A DNA stretch of 64,000 nt. Origin: G965219965 sp965219965. Lineage in GTDB: Bacteria > Pseudomonadota > Alphaproteobacteria > RS24. A program made the translations under genes and the position numbers. Every line of letters starts with the position of its first letter. The first letter of the stretch is position 1. The notes under the pieces are model-generated. The model saw only the letters and a list, made by a program, of their open reading frames with translations. It made no database searches and had not been told where the DNA came from. This document shows positions 1 through 9,280 of the stretch, one piece after another. Location of the stretch: NCBI GenBank assembly GCA_965219965.1, contig OZ244796.1, positions 1,364,001-1,428,000 on the forward strand, written 5' to 3'.

Positions 1-1
1 C

Positions 2-142
2 GCGCCTATCGGGGCGCAAATGCAGCGTCTGGCCGCCGATAAAGGCTTTTTAGACAAGGTGCTGGAAAAGGGCGCAGAACGGGCGGACGCGCTGGCCACG
101 CCGATTTTACGGCAGGTGAAAGAAAAAATCGGCCTGCTTTAA
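2..142 (+). CDS. trpS: Tryptophan-tRNA ligase, C-terminal end (partial)
   Basis: This is the last 46 codons of a gene that begins outside the window. The reading frame starts with APIGAQMQRL and ends KEKIGLL before TAA at 140-142. This tail resembles the C-terminus of bacterial tryptophanyl-tRNA synthetases, which charge tRNA-Trp in the cytoplasm. The neighbour order trpS-usp-nfu is common in Alphaproteobacteria and supports the call. The catalytic HIGH and KMSKS motifs lie upstream and cannot be checked here. Confidence 0.75.
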   Translation, partial: APIGAQMQRLAADKGFLDKVLEKGAERADALATPILRQVKEKIGLL

Positions 143-193
143 GCGGGCAAAAACACCATTGCCGCGCTGGCTTGCGCGTGGCAGGATAGCCGC

Positions 194-670
194 ATGTATG
201 ATGACGCACATTTGCCGCGCAAATTTCTAGTGGTGATTGATGGCACGCCAGAATCGCGGGCGGCTTTGCGCTGGGCAGAGCGTCGGGCGCATAGCGCGTC
301 GGGCGGGCTGGTGCTGGCGGCGATTTTAGAGCCGGGCGGGTTTGAGCATTGGCTCGGCGTGGAAAGCCTGATGAAACAAGAAGCCCGCGAAGAAGCGCAA
401 GGGATTTTGGTTAAGCTGGCTGAGGAAGTTAAAAAAATCGCAGGCCGCGAACCAGAAACGCATATTTTAGAGGGCGATAAAATTACCGAAATTGTGAAAC
501 TCATTGATAGCGACACAACCATTTCAACATTAGTGCTGGCCGCTGGCACAGATCCGGAAGGACCCGGCCCGCTTGTTTCGGCTTTGGCCACAGGCAAGGC
601 GGGGTTTCATATTCCCGTGACCATTGTGCCGGGCGAGCTAAGCGATGAGCAAATTGACGCCCTCACTTAA
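194..670 (+). CDS. Universal stress protein family protein
   Basis: The 158-residue protein is a single Usp domain with the usual length. It opens with a hydrophobic strand and Asp (FLVVIDGTPES), then an alpha-rich segment. Near the C-terminus TLVLAAGTDPEGPGPLVSAL sits where ATP-binding Usp proteins carry G-2x-G-9x-G(S/T). The motif here is imperfect, so nucleotide binding is uncertain. Usp proteins are cytoplasmic and linked to stress and starvation survival; the specific role is not predictable. The gene starts at ATG 194, 51 nt after trpS, and is followed 11 nt later by nfu, which suggests co-transcription. Confidence 0.9.
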   Translation: MYDDAHLPRKFLVVIDGTPESRAALRWAERRAHSASGGLVLAAILEPGGFEHWLGVESLMKQEAREEAQGILVKLAEEVKKIAGREPETHILEGDKITEIVKLIDSDTTISTLVLAAGTDPEGPGPLVSALATGKAGFHIPVTIVPGELSDEQIDALT

Positions 671-681
671 AAGGAAAGCCC

Positions 682-1254
682 ATGTTTATCCAAACCGAAG
701 AAACGCCCAACCCTGCAACGCTGAAATTTATGCCCGCCCGCGAAGTGATGGGCAAGGCACCGCCTGCCGATTTTCCTAATCAAGAGGCGGCGGCGGCCTC
801 GCCCCTCGCGCAGGCTTTGTTTAAGATTGACCATGTGGAAGGGGTGTTTTTGGGCAGCGATTTTATTTCCGTAACGAAAGGGGCGGCGGAATGGCAGCAC
901 CTTAAGCCGCAACTCTTAACCGCGATTATGGATTTCTTTGTGTCTGGCTTGCCCGTTATGCAAGCGGGCGCAAGCACAGGCGCAGATGAGGCGGGGGCAG
1001 AAGCCGAAGCCGATGGGGCGGATGCGGAAATTATCGCCACCATAAAACAGCTTTTAGATACGCGGGTGCGCCCCGCCGTGGCACAAGATGGCGGCGATAT
1101 TGTGTTTCACAGCTATAAGGACGGGGTGGTGAGCCTTTATATGCGCGGGGCGTGTGCGGGCTGTCCCAGCGCGACCGTGACATTGCAACAAGGCATTGAA
1201 AATCTGCTTAAACATTTTATTCCCACCATTACCCAAGTGCGGGCGGTGGAATAG
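682..1254 (+). CDS. NifU-like Fe-S cluster scaffold/carrier (Nfu)
   Basis: The 190-residue protein has an N-terminal Nfu domain (about 1-88, starting MFIQTEETPNPATLKF) and a C-terminal NifU domain (about 112-187). The CxxC in GACAGCPSA (Cys158 and Cys161) is the ligand pair that lets an Nfu dimer hold a [4Fe-4S] cluster. The domains are joined by an Ala/Glu-rich linker. Nfu proteins deliver clusters to client enzymes in the cytoplasm; MiaB, encoded nearby, is a plausible client (inference). The start ATG at 682 has an AAGGAAAG ribosome-binding site. Confidence 0.95.
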   Translation: MFIQTEETPNPATLKFMPAREVMGKAPPADFPNQEAAAASPLAQALFKIDHVEGVFLGSDFISVTKGAAEWQHLKPQLLTAIMDFFVSGLPVMQAGASTGADEAGAEAEADGADAEIIATIKQLLDTRVRPAVAQDGGDIVFHSYKDGVVSLYMRGACAGCPSATVTLQQGIENLLKHFIPTITQVRAVE

Positions 1255-1263
1255 GGCAAGGCT

Positions 1264-1959
1264 TTGGGGCGGGCGCAGGACATTATTTTAGCGTGCGATA
1301 CGTCACAGCAAGCCTGCTCCGCCGCTTTGCGCTTGAGCGATGGCACAGTGCTAGACGATTACCGCGAAATTGGGCGGGGACACGCCGAAATTTTACCCGA
1401 TATGCTTAACGCTTTGCTGACCCAAGGCGGGGTGACGGCGGCGGCGGTGAACCGCTTTGGCGTGACGCTGGGCCCGGGCACTTTTGCGGGGGTGCGGGTC
1501 GGGCTGGCGGCGATGCGAGCGATGGCACTGGTGGCACGCTATGATAATGATAGCGCGGGCGTTTATGGTGTCGGCGCATTAGCAGTTTTAGCGGCGGAAG
1601 TTTTAGCGTCGGGGGCGCAAAATGTGCCTGTCGGCGTGGTGGTAGATGCACGGCGTGGGCAGTTTTACTGCCAAAGTTTCGCGCCCAATGGCAAAGCAGA
1701 AAATGAACCCGCCGCCTTAACGGGGGAAGATTTTATCGCCGCCCATGCAAAACGCGATATGATTATTTTAGGCACAGGCGGGGCGGTGTTGCAAAAAGAA
1801 TTTTCTGTGCCAAAGGCGTGGCAGATTTTTGACACGCCGCTTTACCCGCATGCAAAAAACATTGTGCCGCTTGTGGCGGCCATGCCTAAGCGTGACGCTA
1901 ATGCGCCGCCACCTGCGCCGCTTTATGTGCGCCCACCCGATGCGGTGCTGCCGAATTAA
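1264..1959 (+). CDS. tsaB: tRNA t6A37 biosynthesis protein TsaB
   Basis: The 231-residue protein belongs to the TsaB/YeaZ ASKHA family, the scaffold partner of TsaD in making N6-threonylcarbamoyladenosine at tRNA position 37. The N-terminal ILACDTSQQACSAAL and the LGPGTFAGVRVGLA loop are family hallmarks. No ATG is suitably placed, so the start is TTG at 1264, ten nt after nfu; this puts the conserved DTS about 13 residues in, as expected. The stop is immediately followed by the rimI ATG, a tsaB-rimI arrangement common in bacteria. Confidence 0.95.
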   Translation: MGRAQDIILACDTSQQACSAALRLSDGTVLDDYREIGRGHAEILPDMLNALLTQGGVTAAAVNRFGVTLGPGTFAGVRVGLAAMRAMALVARYDNDSAGVYGVGALAVLAAEVLASGAQNVPVGVVVDARRGQFYCQSFAPNGKAENEPAALTGEDFIAAHAKRDMIILGTGGAVLQKEFSVPKAWQIFDTPLYPHAKNIVPLVAAMPKRDANAPPPAPLYVRPPDAVLPN

Positions 1960-2415
1960 ATGTGTGCGGTAACGGCTTTTGCAGATGCGGCGGCTATGGC
2001 CAAGCTCCATGCTTTGTGTATGCCCCAATCTATGGCAGGGGCGTGGACGGCGGAAAGTTTTGCCAATATGGTGGCGCAAAATAATGTGCATGGGTTGGCG
2101 ATTAAAGGGGCGGAACAGCACGGCTTTATTTTATGGCGCGGGCTAGGCGCAGAAGCCGAAATACTGACCCTTGCGGTTCACCCCGAAAAGCGTCGGCAAG
2201 GCTGGGGGCGGGCTTTGGTGCAAGCGGTGTGCCAAGCCGCCGCCCATGCGGGGGCCGAGGCGGTGCATTTGGAAGTGCCGCATAATAATGAGGCGGCGAG
2301 CGGGCTTTATGCGGGGTGCGGCTTTGCGCCTGTGGGGCGGCGCGGCGGCTATTATGGCACGGCGGACGCTATATTAATGTGCAAAAAACTGGTCACAAAC
2401 CATCAGACGGGGTAA
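1960..2415 (+). CDS. rimI: Ribosomal-protein-alanine N-acetyltransferase RimI
   Basis: The 151-residue protein is a GNAT acetyltransferase. The acetyl-CoA pyrophosphate loop is visible as HPEKRRQGWGRALV (R-x-x-G-x-G/A), followed by the LEVPHNNEAASGLYAGCGF segment typical of RimI, which acetylates the N-terminus of ribosomal protein S18. The start ATG abuts the tsaB stop with no gap, so translation is probably coupled. The substrate is inferred from the family and the tsaB link. Confidence 0.92.
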   Translation: MCAVTAFADAAAMAKLHALCMPQSMAGAWTAESFANMVAQNNVHGLAIKGAEQHGFILWRGLGAEAEILTLAVHPEKRRQGWGRALVQAVCQAAAHAGAEAVHLEVPHNNEAASGLYAGCGFAPVGRRGGYYGTADAILMCKKLVTNHQTG

Positions 2416-2426
2416 AAGGGCATATT

Positions 2427-2864
2427 ATGAATAATAAGCAAGCCGATAAACCCGATACGCTGGAACAGCTTTGCGAACAGGCGGGCATGCGGATGACCAG
2501 CCAAAGGCGCATTATTGCGCGGGTGATTAGCGAAGCCACCGACCACCCCGATGTGGAGGCTTTGCATCGGCGTGCTGTGCGCCAAGATGCAGGCATTTCT
2601 ATTGCCACTGTTTATCGCACGGTGCGGCTTTTTGAAGAGGCCGGCATTTTAACCCGCCATGATTTCGGCGATGGGCGGTCGCGCTATGAGCCAATTTCAG
2701 ACGACCATCACGACCATTTAATTGATTTGCAATCGGGCAAGGTGGTGGAATTTACCAATGAAAAAATTGAAGAACTCCAACGCGAAGTCGCCCGTAAGCT
2801 CGGCTATAAGCTGGTGGACCATCGGCTAGAACTTTACGGCGTGCCATTGGGTAAGAAAAAATAG
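2427..2864 (+). CDS. fur: Fur-family metal-responsive transcriptional regulator
   Basis: The 145-residue protein has a winged-helix DNA-binding half (about 12-88; TSQRRIIARVI, then ISIATVYRTVRLFEEAGI) and a dimerisation half with the metal-ligand segment HHDHLIDLQSGKVVEF and a later His in LVDHRLELYG. It lacks the CxxC zinc motifs of E. coli Fur, as do many alphaproteobacterial Fur/Mur proteins, so it may respond to manganese as well as iron. The start is ATG 2427, 11 nt after rimI. A second Fur-superfamily regulator, Irr, lies at 28043, so both branches of alphaproteobacterial iron control are present. Confidence 0.93.
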   Translation: MNNKQADKPDTLEQLCEQAGMRMTSQRRIIARVISEATDHPDVEALHRRAVRQDAGISIATVYRTVRLFEEAGILTRHDFGDGRSRYEPISDDHHDHLIDLQSGKVVEFTNEKIEELQREVARKLGYKLVDHRLELYGVPLGKKK

Positions 2865-2878
2865 CTTGGGGAAGATTT

Positions 2879-3691
2879 ATGTTTCCGCCGATTATAAAAC
2901 TTTGCGTGCGCTTGCCGATTCTCATTATTTTTGTTGTCGTGTGCCTGCCCGTGCAAATTATTTTGCACATGACGGGCTGGCGGATAAAATCTATTTTGCC
3001 CGTGCTAACCTTTCGGCTGGTTTTATTTTTAGCCAGCATTAAAAGGCGTGTGCATGGGCCAAAACCAGAGCGCGGCACGTTGATTTTATCTAACCATGTG
3101 AGCTGGCTGGATATTGTGCTGATTGGCGCAACCGTGCCAGTGAATTTTGTTTCTAAAGATGATATTGCGCGTTGGCCGCTTTTTGGTTTGCTGGCGCGGG
3201 TGGCGGGGACGATTTTTATTAGCCGTAAAAAAGTCGGCGAAACCATGAAACAAAAAAACGCGATGCAGAAAAAACTCGCCGCCGGAGAACGGGTGGTTTT
3301 ATTTGCCGAAGGCTCAACCGGCAATGGCACGATTGTGTTGCCTTTTAAGTCTTCGCTTTTGGCGGCGGCTGAAACCCCAGAGGATAAAAAGCCGATAAAA
3401 ATCCAGCCCATGACGCTGGTATTTTCCAAATTGCGCGGCCTGCCCATGAGCAGACGGATGCGGATAGAATATGCGTGGGTCGGGCATTTGAGCCTTGTGC
3501 CGCATATGCTAAAAGTGCTGGCGGGCCCGCCGATAAGGGTGGATTTAATTTTCCACCCGCCAACCGATTTGGCCAGCCATAAGGGGCGCAAAGAATTGGC
3601 CAAAGCCGCGCACGCACAAGTGCAAAGCGGGCTGGCCGCTTTTACGGTTGGCACGCATGAGGCGTTTTCTCATATAGGGAGCAGTGAATGA
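2879..3691 (+). CDS. plsC: 1-acyl-sn-glycerol-3-phosphate acyltransferase (PlsC family)
   Basis: The 270-residue protein has an N-terminal membrane segment (LCVRLPILIIFVVVCLPVQI) and the two acyltransferase blocks: NHVSWLD (the HX4D catalytic motif, about residue 79) and FAEGSTGNG (the FPEGT-like phosphate-binding block, about 142). It should make phosphatidic acid at the inner membrane. An ornithine-lipid acyltransferase (OlsA type) is possible from sequence alone. Its stop overlaps the miaB start by 4 nt (ATGA), so the two genes are translationally coupled. Confidence 0.9.
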   Translation: MFPPIIKLCVRLPILIIFVVVCLPVQIILHMTGWRIKSILPVLTFRLVLFLASIKRRVHGPKPERGTLILSNHVSWLDIVLIGATVPVNFVSKDDIARWPLFGLLARVAGTIFISRKKVGETMKQKNAMQKKLAAGERVVLFAEGSTGNGTIVLPFKSSLLAAAETPEDKKPIKIQPMTLVFSKLRGLPMSRRMRIEYAWVGHLSLVPHMLKVLAGPPIRVDLIFHPPTDLASHKGRKELAKAAHAQVQSGLAAFTVGTHEAFSHIGSSE

Positions 3692-5046
3692 CAAAATCCG
3701 TTTTCATAAAAACCTATGGTTGTCAGATGAATGTTTATGACAGCACGCGCATGGGTGAGGCCTTGAGCCATGCGGGCTATGGCATGGCCCCAAGCGCGGA
3801 GCAAGCCGATATGGTTATTTTGAATACGTGCCATATCCGTGAAAAGGCGGCGGAGAAAATTTATTCCGAATTGGGGCGGCTGAAAAAATTGAAAAATAAA
3901 AAGGGCGATATGGTGATTGGCGTGGCTGGATGTGTCGCCCAAGCCGAAGGGCGCGAAATTATCCGCCGTGCGCCTGTGGTGGATTTGGTTTTCGGCCCGC
4001 AAACTTTTCAAGCTCTGCCCGATATGTTAAGCGAGCTGGCAGAAAATCGCCGCGCAGGTAATGGCGCGGGGGTGATACGCACAGATTTTCCAGCGGAAGA
4101 AAAATTCGCCGCGCTGAAACAAGCCCGACGCAAACCGCTCACCCGTGCGCCTTCGGCTTTTGTCACCATACAAGAAGGGTGCGATAAGTTTTGCACTTTT
4201 TGCGTTGTGCCTTACACAAGAGGGGCGGAAGTGTCGCGTGCTATGGCGGAAATTGAAGCCGAAGCGCGGGCTTTGGTGGCGCAAGGCGTGTGCGAAATTA
4301 CGCTTTTGGGGCAGAATGTTAATGCGTGGCATGATAAAGCGAGCGGCTTATTTTTAGGCGGGCTGTTGCGGCGGTTGGCCAGCATTGAGGGGCTGGAACG
4401 GCTGCGTTACACAACGTCGCATCCGCGTGATATGGATGATGATTTAATTGCCGCGCATGGGGAATTGGACAAGCTCATGCCTTATTTGCATCTGCCCGTG
4501 CAGGCGGGGTCAGATAAAATTCTCGCGGCGATGAATCGCAACCATACAGCAGAGGCTTATGTGAAATTGATTGAACGCATACGCACAGCGCGGCCTGATT
4601 TGGCATTGTCGTCTGATTTTATTGTCGGCTTTCCGGGCGAAACGGAAGCGGATTTTGCCGCCACCATGACCCTAGTGCGCGAAGTGGGCTATGCCCAAGC
4701 CTATAGTTTCAAATACTCGCCGCGCCCCGGCACCCCTGCGGGCGAGGCCGACAACCAAGTGCCAGAGGAAATTAAATCCGAACGGCTGGCCAAATTGCAA
4801 GCTGTGTTAAATGAACAGCAATGGGATTTTAATCGCAGTTTGGAAGGCCAAACCCTGCCCGTGCTGTTTGAAAAGGCGGGCAAAAAACACGGGCAAATGG
4901 TCGGGCGCAGTCCCTATTTGCAAAATGTCCATATTGCTCATGGGGCGGATGGGATTATCGGGCAAATCCTGCCAGTTGAAATGACCCGCGCCCATGCCAA
5001 TAGTTTAAGCGGGCGGCTGGTGGCAAATCTGGCTGAGTCGGCGTGA
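3688..5046 (+). CDS. miaB: tRNA-2-methylthio-N6-dimethylallyladenosine synthase MiaB
   Basis: The 452-residue radical-SAM methylthiotransferase modifies A37 of tRNAs reading U-starting codons. The UPF0004 domain carries cluster ligands Cys12 (YGCQMN), Cys48 (NTCHIREKA) and Cys82 (GCVAQAEG). The radical-SAM cluster CxxxCxxC is Cys165, Cys169 and Cys172 (GCDKFCTFC), and a TRAM domain ends the protein. The length fits the family. NTCHIREKA and the TRAM layout favour MiaB over RimO or MtaB. Confidence 0.97.
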   Translation: MTKSVFIKTYGCQMNVYDSTRMGEALSHAGYGMAPSAEQADMVILNTCHIREKAAEKIYSELGRLKKLKNKKGDMVIGVAGCVAQAEGREIIRRAPVVDLVFGPQTFQALPDMLSELAENRRAGNGAGVIRTDFPAEEKFAALKQARRKPLTRAPSAFVTIQEGCDKFCTFCVVPYTRGAEVSRAMAEIEAEARALVAQGVCEITLLGQNVNAWHDKASGLFLGGLLRRLASIEGLERLRYTTSHPRDMDDDLIAAHGELDKLMPYLHLPVQAGSDKILAAMNRNHTAEAYVKLIERIRTARPDLALSSDFIVGFPGETEADFAATMTLVREVGYAQAYSFKYSPRPGTPAGEADNQVPEEIKSERLAKLQAVLNEQQWDFNRSLEGQTLPVLFEKAGKKHGQMVGRSPYLQNVHIAHGADGIIGQILPVEMTRAHANSLSGRLVANLAESA

Positions 5047-5168
5047 TAAAAATCTGCTTGCATCTGGGCGTTATTGGCCTCATAGTGAATTTATATGAAG
5101 ACGCATGAAACAGCCCCGATTTTCGCGTTATGTTTTGAGCATGAGGCGTATCCCGTGCGAGGTGTCGG

Positions 5169-6251
5169 TTGAGCAGCCCCCCCGCCATTCCCACCAGCCA
5201 AATGCGAAGCCAAGCCGTGCTAGAAGCGCAAGCCGATGCCGCGCCCGAAAGATTAGTGCTGGATTTTGACGATAATCGTTTGCTCCCCACTTTGTTCGGC
5301 GCACAAAACGCGCATCTTGCCCGCATTGAAGAACGGCTCAGCATTGGCGCGAACCAGCGCGGCAATCGTTTGTTTTTAACCGGCGCACCCGCCGCGCTCG
5401 CCCATGCGCGGGAAGTGCTGCGTGTTTTATACAAAAGATTAAAGGACGGTCACGAAATTACCCGTGGTGATATAGATGGAGCTTTACGCATGACCCTTGC
5501 CCCGATTGATGTGAAACAGGCCGACAAAGCGGCGGCGGAAAATGAAATTCGCACACAAAGACGTGCGATAACGCCGCGCTCGCCCACCCAAGCCGCTTAT
5601 ATTGACGCATTGCAGACGCAAGAGCTTGTGGTTGGCACGGGTCCTGCGGGGACAGGCAAAACATATTTGGCCGTGGCGGTCGCCGCTTCGCTTTTAAGCG
5701 CGGGGCAAATTGATAGGATTATTCTGTCGCGGCCAGCCGTAGAGGCGGGCGAAAGTCTCGGCTTTTTGCCGGGCGATATGCGCGACAAGGTGGATCCCTA
5801 TCTCACACCGCTTTATGACGCACTTTATGATATGCTACCCGGCCCGCAAGTGATGCGCTGTATGGAAGCAGGCGAAATTGAAATCGCGCCGCTTGCTTTT
5901 ATGCGCGGGCGGACGCTGGCTAATAGTTTTGTGATTTTAGATGAAGCGCAAAATGCCACGCCCATGCAAATGAAAATGTTTCTCACCCGTATGGGCGAAA
6001 ATAGCCGCATGGTTGTTACGGGCGACCCGACGCAAATTGATTTGCCCTTTGGGGCGAAATCGGGCTTGCGAGACGCGCTGGAAATTCTGCCCACGCTAAA
6101 GGGCGTGAGCGTGGTGAATTTTACCGAAAAAGATGTGGTCCGCCATGATATGGTGACGCGAATTGTGAAAGCCTATCGCCGCCGCGATGGGGCGTTAAGT
6201 GATGCTAAGAAAAATACGAGCAATGATGTGCAGGACAAAAATGCGCCATAG
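5169..6251 (+). CDS. PhoH-like ATPase
   Basis: The 360-residue protein is a cytoplasmic P-loop ATPase of the PhoH/YbeZ family, with Walker A GTGPAGTGKTYLAVA around residue 156 and Walker B FVILDEAQN. PhoH is encoded next to ybeY in many bacteria and is thought to act with YbeY in RNA or ribosome processing. The start is TTG 5169, chosen because GAGGTG lies about 6 nt upstream; ATG 5202 is an alternative that would shorten it by 11 residues. The 122 nt after miaB contain no obvious terminator. Confidence 0.93.
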   Translation: MSSPPAIPTSQMRSQAVLEAQADAAPERLVLDFDDNRLLPTLFGAQNAHLARIEERLSIGANQRGNRLFLTGAPAALAHAREVLRVLYKRLKDGHEITRGDIDGALRMTLAPIDVKQADKAAAENEIRTQRRAITPRSPTQAAYIDALQTQELVVGTGPAGTGKTYLAVAVAASLLSAGQIDRIILSRPAVEAGESLGFLPGDMRDKVDPYLTPLYDALYDMLPGPQVMRCMEAGEIEIAPLAFMRGRTLANSFVILDEAQNATPMQMKMFLTRMGENSRMVVTGDPTQIDLPFGAKSGLRDALEILPTLKGVSVVNFTEKDVVRHDMVTRIVKAYRRRDGALSDAKKNTSNDVQDKNAP

Positions 6252-6777
6252 CTGTTTTGTGGTCGCGCCGCTTAAGGTGGAAATTTTGCGCCTGCCCGTA
6301 TGGGACAAACCGCCCTTGGGCTTGGCCAATTCTGGCTCTTGGGCGGCGGGTTCGGTATTGGCGCGTGCCATGCAATGTGCTTTTGTTCAAGCTGGTAGCA
6401 CGGGGGCATATGAGGTGAGCTTGGTGCTGAGCGATGATGCCCATATTACAAAACTCAACCATAAATGGCGCGGCAAAAATCAGGCCACCAATGTGCTGGC
6501 TTTTCCTATCGGTGATATGGGCGTTGATATGCCGCCGAATGCTGACCAGCTACCTTTGCTGGGCGATGTGGTGGTCGCGCATGAAACATTATTGACTGAG
6601 GCCGAAGCGCAAAACAAAAATCCCTTTGACCATTTACTGCATCTTTGCGTGCATGGGATGTTGCATTTGCTCGGCTATGACCATATGAAAGATGACGAGG
6701 CGGCAGAAATGGTCGCGCTGGAAAAAAATGTGCTGGGCGCGTTTAAGATTGATTATGATATGCAAGGGGACGTGTGA
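6241..6777 (+). CDS. ybeY: Endoribonuclease YbeY (rRNA maturation factor)
   Basis: The 178-residue protein carries the zinc motif HGMLHLLGYDH (H3XH5XH pattern), which identifies the single-strand-specific endoribonuclease required for 16S rRNA 3'-end maturation and ribosome quality control. The start is ATG 6241, which has AGGA five nt upstream and overlaps the end of phoH by 11 nt. An in-frame ATG at 6199 has no better ribosome-binding site. The stop overlaps the next start (TGATG), giving a tight phoH-ybeY-corC-lnt set. Confidence 0.96.
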   Translation: MRHSCFVVAPLKVEILRLPVWDKPPLGLANSGSWAAGSVLARAMQCAFVQAGSTGAYEVSLVLSDDAHITKLNHKWRGKNQATNVLAFPIGDMGVDMPPNADQLPLLGDVVVAHETLLTEAEAQNKNPFDHLLHLCVHGMLHLLGYDHMKDDEAAEMVALEKNVLGAFKIDYDMQGDV

Positions 6778-7715
6778 TGTTGCGCGATTTAATAGCCCAT
6801 TTTTTTGCGCCTGAAAAATTAGAAAAATTAAACGGGCTGTTTGAACGTGCCAAACAAAAATTCGGCGCACAAGATACCAGCCTGCGCGACAGCCTCACCG
6901 ATGCGCTGGAAGATGATGCGGCGCGTGATGCGTCTTTGCGCGGCGAGGAGCTGCACATGTTGCGTAATTTGCTCGGCTTCAAAGATGTGCGGGTGGAAAA
7001 TGTGATGGTGCCACGCGCTGATATTGTCGCTATTGATGTCGCGCTGCCTTTGGAAGAAGTCACGGCGCGTTTTATCGGCTGCGCCCATTCGCGCCTGCCG
7101 CTTTACCGCGAAACGCTAGACGACCCTATTGGTATGATTCACATTAAGGATTTATTCGCGCTCACGGCGCAAAATAAAGCGTTTGAGTCTTTGGAATCGC
7201 TACGCCGCGATGTGCTTTACGCCCCGCCTTCCATGCCCGCGCTGGATTTGCTTTTACGTATGCAGACCACGCATAATCACATGGCCATTGTGGTTGATGA
7301 ATATGGCGGCACTGATGGGTTGGTGACGATTGAGGATTTGGTGGAGGAAATTGTCGGCGACATTGAGGACGAGCATGATGAAGATGACCGCCCGCGCCTT
7401 TTGCCGCGTGCCACCGGCGTGCTGGAAGCCGATGCGCGCCTGCCCGTGGCCGAGCTGGAAAATTATTTGGGCGTGACGCTTTTGGCAGCAGATGAAGATT
7501 TTGAAACCGTAGGTGGGCTGGTTTTCGCTTTGGCAGGGCAAGTGCCGCAACGCGGACAAGTGCTAACCCATGTAAGCGGGTTGGAATTTGAAGTGCGCGA
7601 TGTTGATGCAAGGCGGATTAAAACATTGCGGATTCGCGTTGTGCCAAGTTTTGAAAAAAAGAAAAACAAAACCGCGCCCAAAACCAAAGCGCATGGCGCG
7701 GTGGATATTGATTAA
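6777..7715 (+). CDS. CorC/HlyC-family CBS-domain protein
   Basis: The 312-residue protein has two CBS domains (about 65-190, with VMVPRADIVAI and YGGTDGLVTIEDLVEEIVGDIEDEHD) followed by a CorC_HlyC transporter-associated domain (about 205-290). There is no membrane segment. Family members are linked to magnesium/cobalt efflux and membrane-ion homeostasis; the gene sits between ybeY and lnt as in E. coli (ybeX). Start ATG 6777 is preferred over the GTG just before it because of the spacing from AAGGGGA. Confidence 0.93.
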   Translation: MLRDLIAHFFAPEKLEKLNGLFERAKQKFGAQDTSLRDSLTDALEDDAARDASLRGEELHMLRNLLGFKDVRVENVMVPRADIVAIDVALPLEEVTARFIGCAHSRLPLYRETLDDPIGMIHIKDLFALTAQNKAFESLESLRRDVLYAPPSMPALDLLLRMQTTHNHMAIVVDEYGGTDGLVTIEDLVEEIVGDIEDEHDEDDRPRLLPRATGVLEADARLPVAELENYLGVTLLAADEDFETVGGLVFALAGQVPQRGQVLTHVSGLEFEVRDVDARRIKTLRIRVVPSFEKKKNKTAPKTKAHGAVDID

Positions 7716-7718
7716 GCT

Positions 7719-9251
7719 GTGCAGAACGCGGCGGAAAAAATCACGCAATTAAAAGGCGGGCGCAAGGCGGCGTTAAGTTTTGCCTGCGGGGCGGGGCTGG
7801 TTTTTGCTTTGCCGCCTTTAGGTTTTTGGCCGCTTATTTTTATACTTTATCCTGTGCTTTATTGGCGGCTGGCGGGTGCGGAAAATTGGCGTGGTGCGTT
7901 TGCAACCGGCTGGCTGTTTGGTTTTGGCCAATTTTTATTCGGGCTTTATTGGTTGGGTGCGGCCTTTTTGGTGGAAGCGGAAAGATATTTATGGCTCATG
8001 CCGCTTGCGGTCGCGCTGTTACCAGCGGGGCTGGCTTTATTTTATGCCGCCGCTTTCGCGCTTTGGTTTTGGGTGCGGGAAAAATTAAATCTCTTTACGG
8101 CGTGCGGACAGGTTTATTTATTTATTTTTGTGCTAAGCCTCGCCGATTATGCACGCGGGCATGTGTTGACGGGTTTGCCGTGGAATTTATCGGGCATGGC
8201 TCTTTTGTCGTGGCTACCTTTGGCGCAAAGCGCGAGCCTATGGGGGATTTACGGACTAAGCGTGCTGGCTGTTTGGTTTGGCTGTTTGGTTTTATTTGGG
8301 CGCAAATATATTGGGCATAGTCTTGCGGTGCTGGCGGTGTTTGTGGGGCTGGCTGTGTTTGGGGTGATGCGTTTATCTATGCCGACAAAATTTCATGACT
8401 CGGTGGCATTGCGGATTGTGCAACCTGCCATTGAACAAAAACATAAATGGCACCCCGCCCATCGGCAAAAAATTATCGCAAGCTATTTTGCCCTGACGAC
8501 ACAAGCTGCCGCCCGCCCGCCCGATTTCGTGGTTTGGCCAGAAACGGCTTTGCCGCTTGCGCTGGCAGAAGAAGCGGCTTTGCGCGGGCGCATTGGCGAA
8601 AGCCTGCCGCAAAATACAGTGCTGGTCACAGGTTCGGTGCGGCGCAAATATGAAACAGGCAAAGTGCAAACATTTAACAGCCTGCTGGTGCTAAAGCACG
8701 GCGCAGTGGTCGGGGCGTATGATAAAACCCATCTTGTGCCATTCGGTGAATATCTGCCCTTGCAAAATTTTTTAGAAAGCATGGGGCTGGAACAGCTCAC
8801 CCAATTGCGCGGCGGGTTTTCGGCGGGGGCGGAAAGAAAAAATCTTACCGTACAGGGTTTCACTTTTGCCCCGCTTATTTGTTATGAAATTATTTTTCCT
8901 GCCCGTCTGAACGCGCCGCGCCCTGATATGTTATTGAATGTCACCAATGATGCGTGGTTTGGCCACACCATTGGTCCGCACCAACATTTCGCACAAAGCC
9001 GCATGAGGAGCATTGAAACCGGATTGCCGCTTATCCGTGCGGCCAATACGGGCATTTCGGCCTTGATTGATGGCAAGGGGCGGGTGCTGGCCGCCTTGCC
9101 GCTTGGCCAAAGCGGCGTGCTGGACACAGCTTTGCCCGCCGCCGAACCAGCGACAATTTACGCCCGCTATGGCGATGCAGGGTTTTGCGCTTTACTTATT
9201 TTTTGCGGATTTTTAACACTTTTTTGCGGGCGCAAACGGCCAAGCGGGTGA
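7719..9251 (+). CDS. lnt: Apolipoprotein N-acyltransferase
   Basis: The 510-residue inner-membrane enzyme N-acylates lipoproteins, the last step of their maturation. The N-terminal half is a set of about six hydrophobic helices; the periplasmic C-terminal half is a carbon-nitrogen hydrolase domain with the catalytic triad visible as Glu in VVWPETALP, Lys in YDKTHLVPFGEYLP and Cys in LICYEIIFP. The start is GTG 7719. A candidate substrate lipoprotein is encoded at 40062. Confidence 0.96.
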   Translation: MQNAAEKITQLKGGRKAALSFACGAGLVFALPPLGFWPLIFILYPVLYWRLAGAENWRGAFATGWLFGFGQFLFGLYWLGAAFLVEAERYLWLMPLAVALLPAGLALFYAAAFALWFWVREKLNLFTACGQVYLFIFVLSLADYARGHVLTGLPWNLSGMALLSWLPLAQSASLWGIYGLSVLAVWFGCLVLFGRKYIGHSLAVLAVFVGLAVFGVMRLSMPTKFHDSVALRIVQPAIEQKHKWHPAHRQKIIASYFALTTQAAARPPDFVVWPETALPLALAEEAALRGRIGESLPQNTVLVTGSVRRKYETGKVQTFNSLLVLKHGAVVGAYDKTHLVPFGEYLPLQNFLESMGLEQLTQLRGGFSAGAERKNLTVQGFTFAPLICYEIIFPARLNAPRPDMLLNVTNDAWFGHTIGPHQHFAQSRMRSIETGLPLIRAANTGISALIDGKGRVLAALPLGQSGVLDTALPAAEPATIYARYGDAGFCALLIFCGFLTLFCGRKRPSG

Positions 9252-9280
9252 ATTTCCCTGCTGTCCAAAGGGTAAATTTT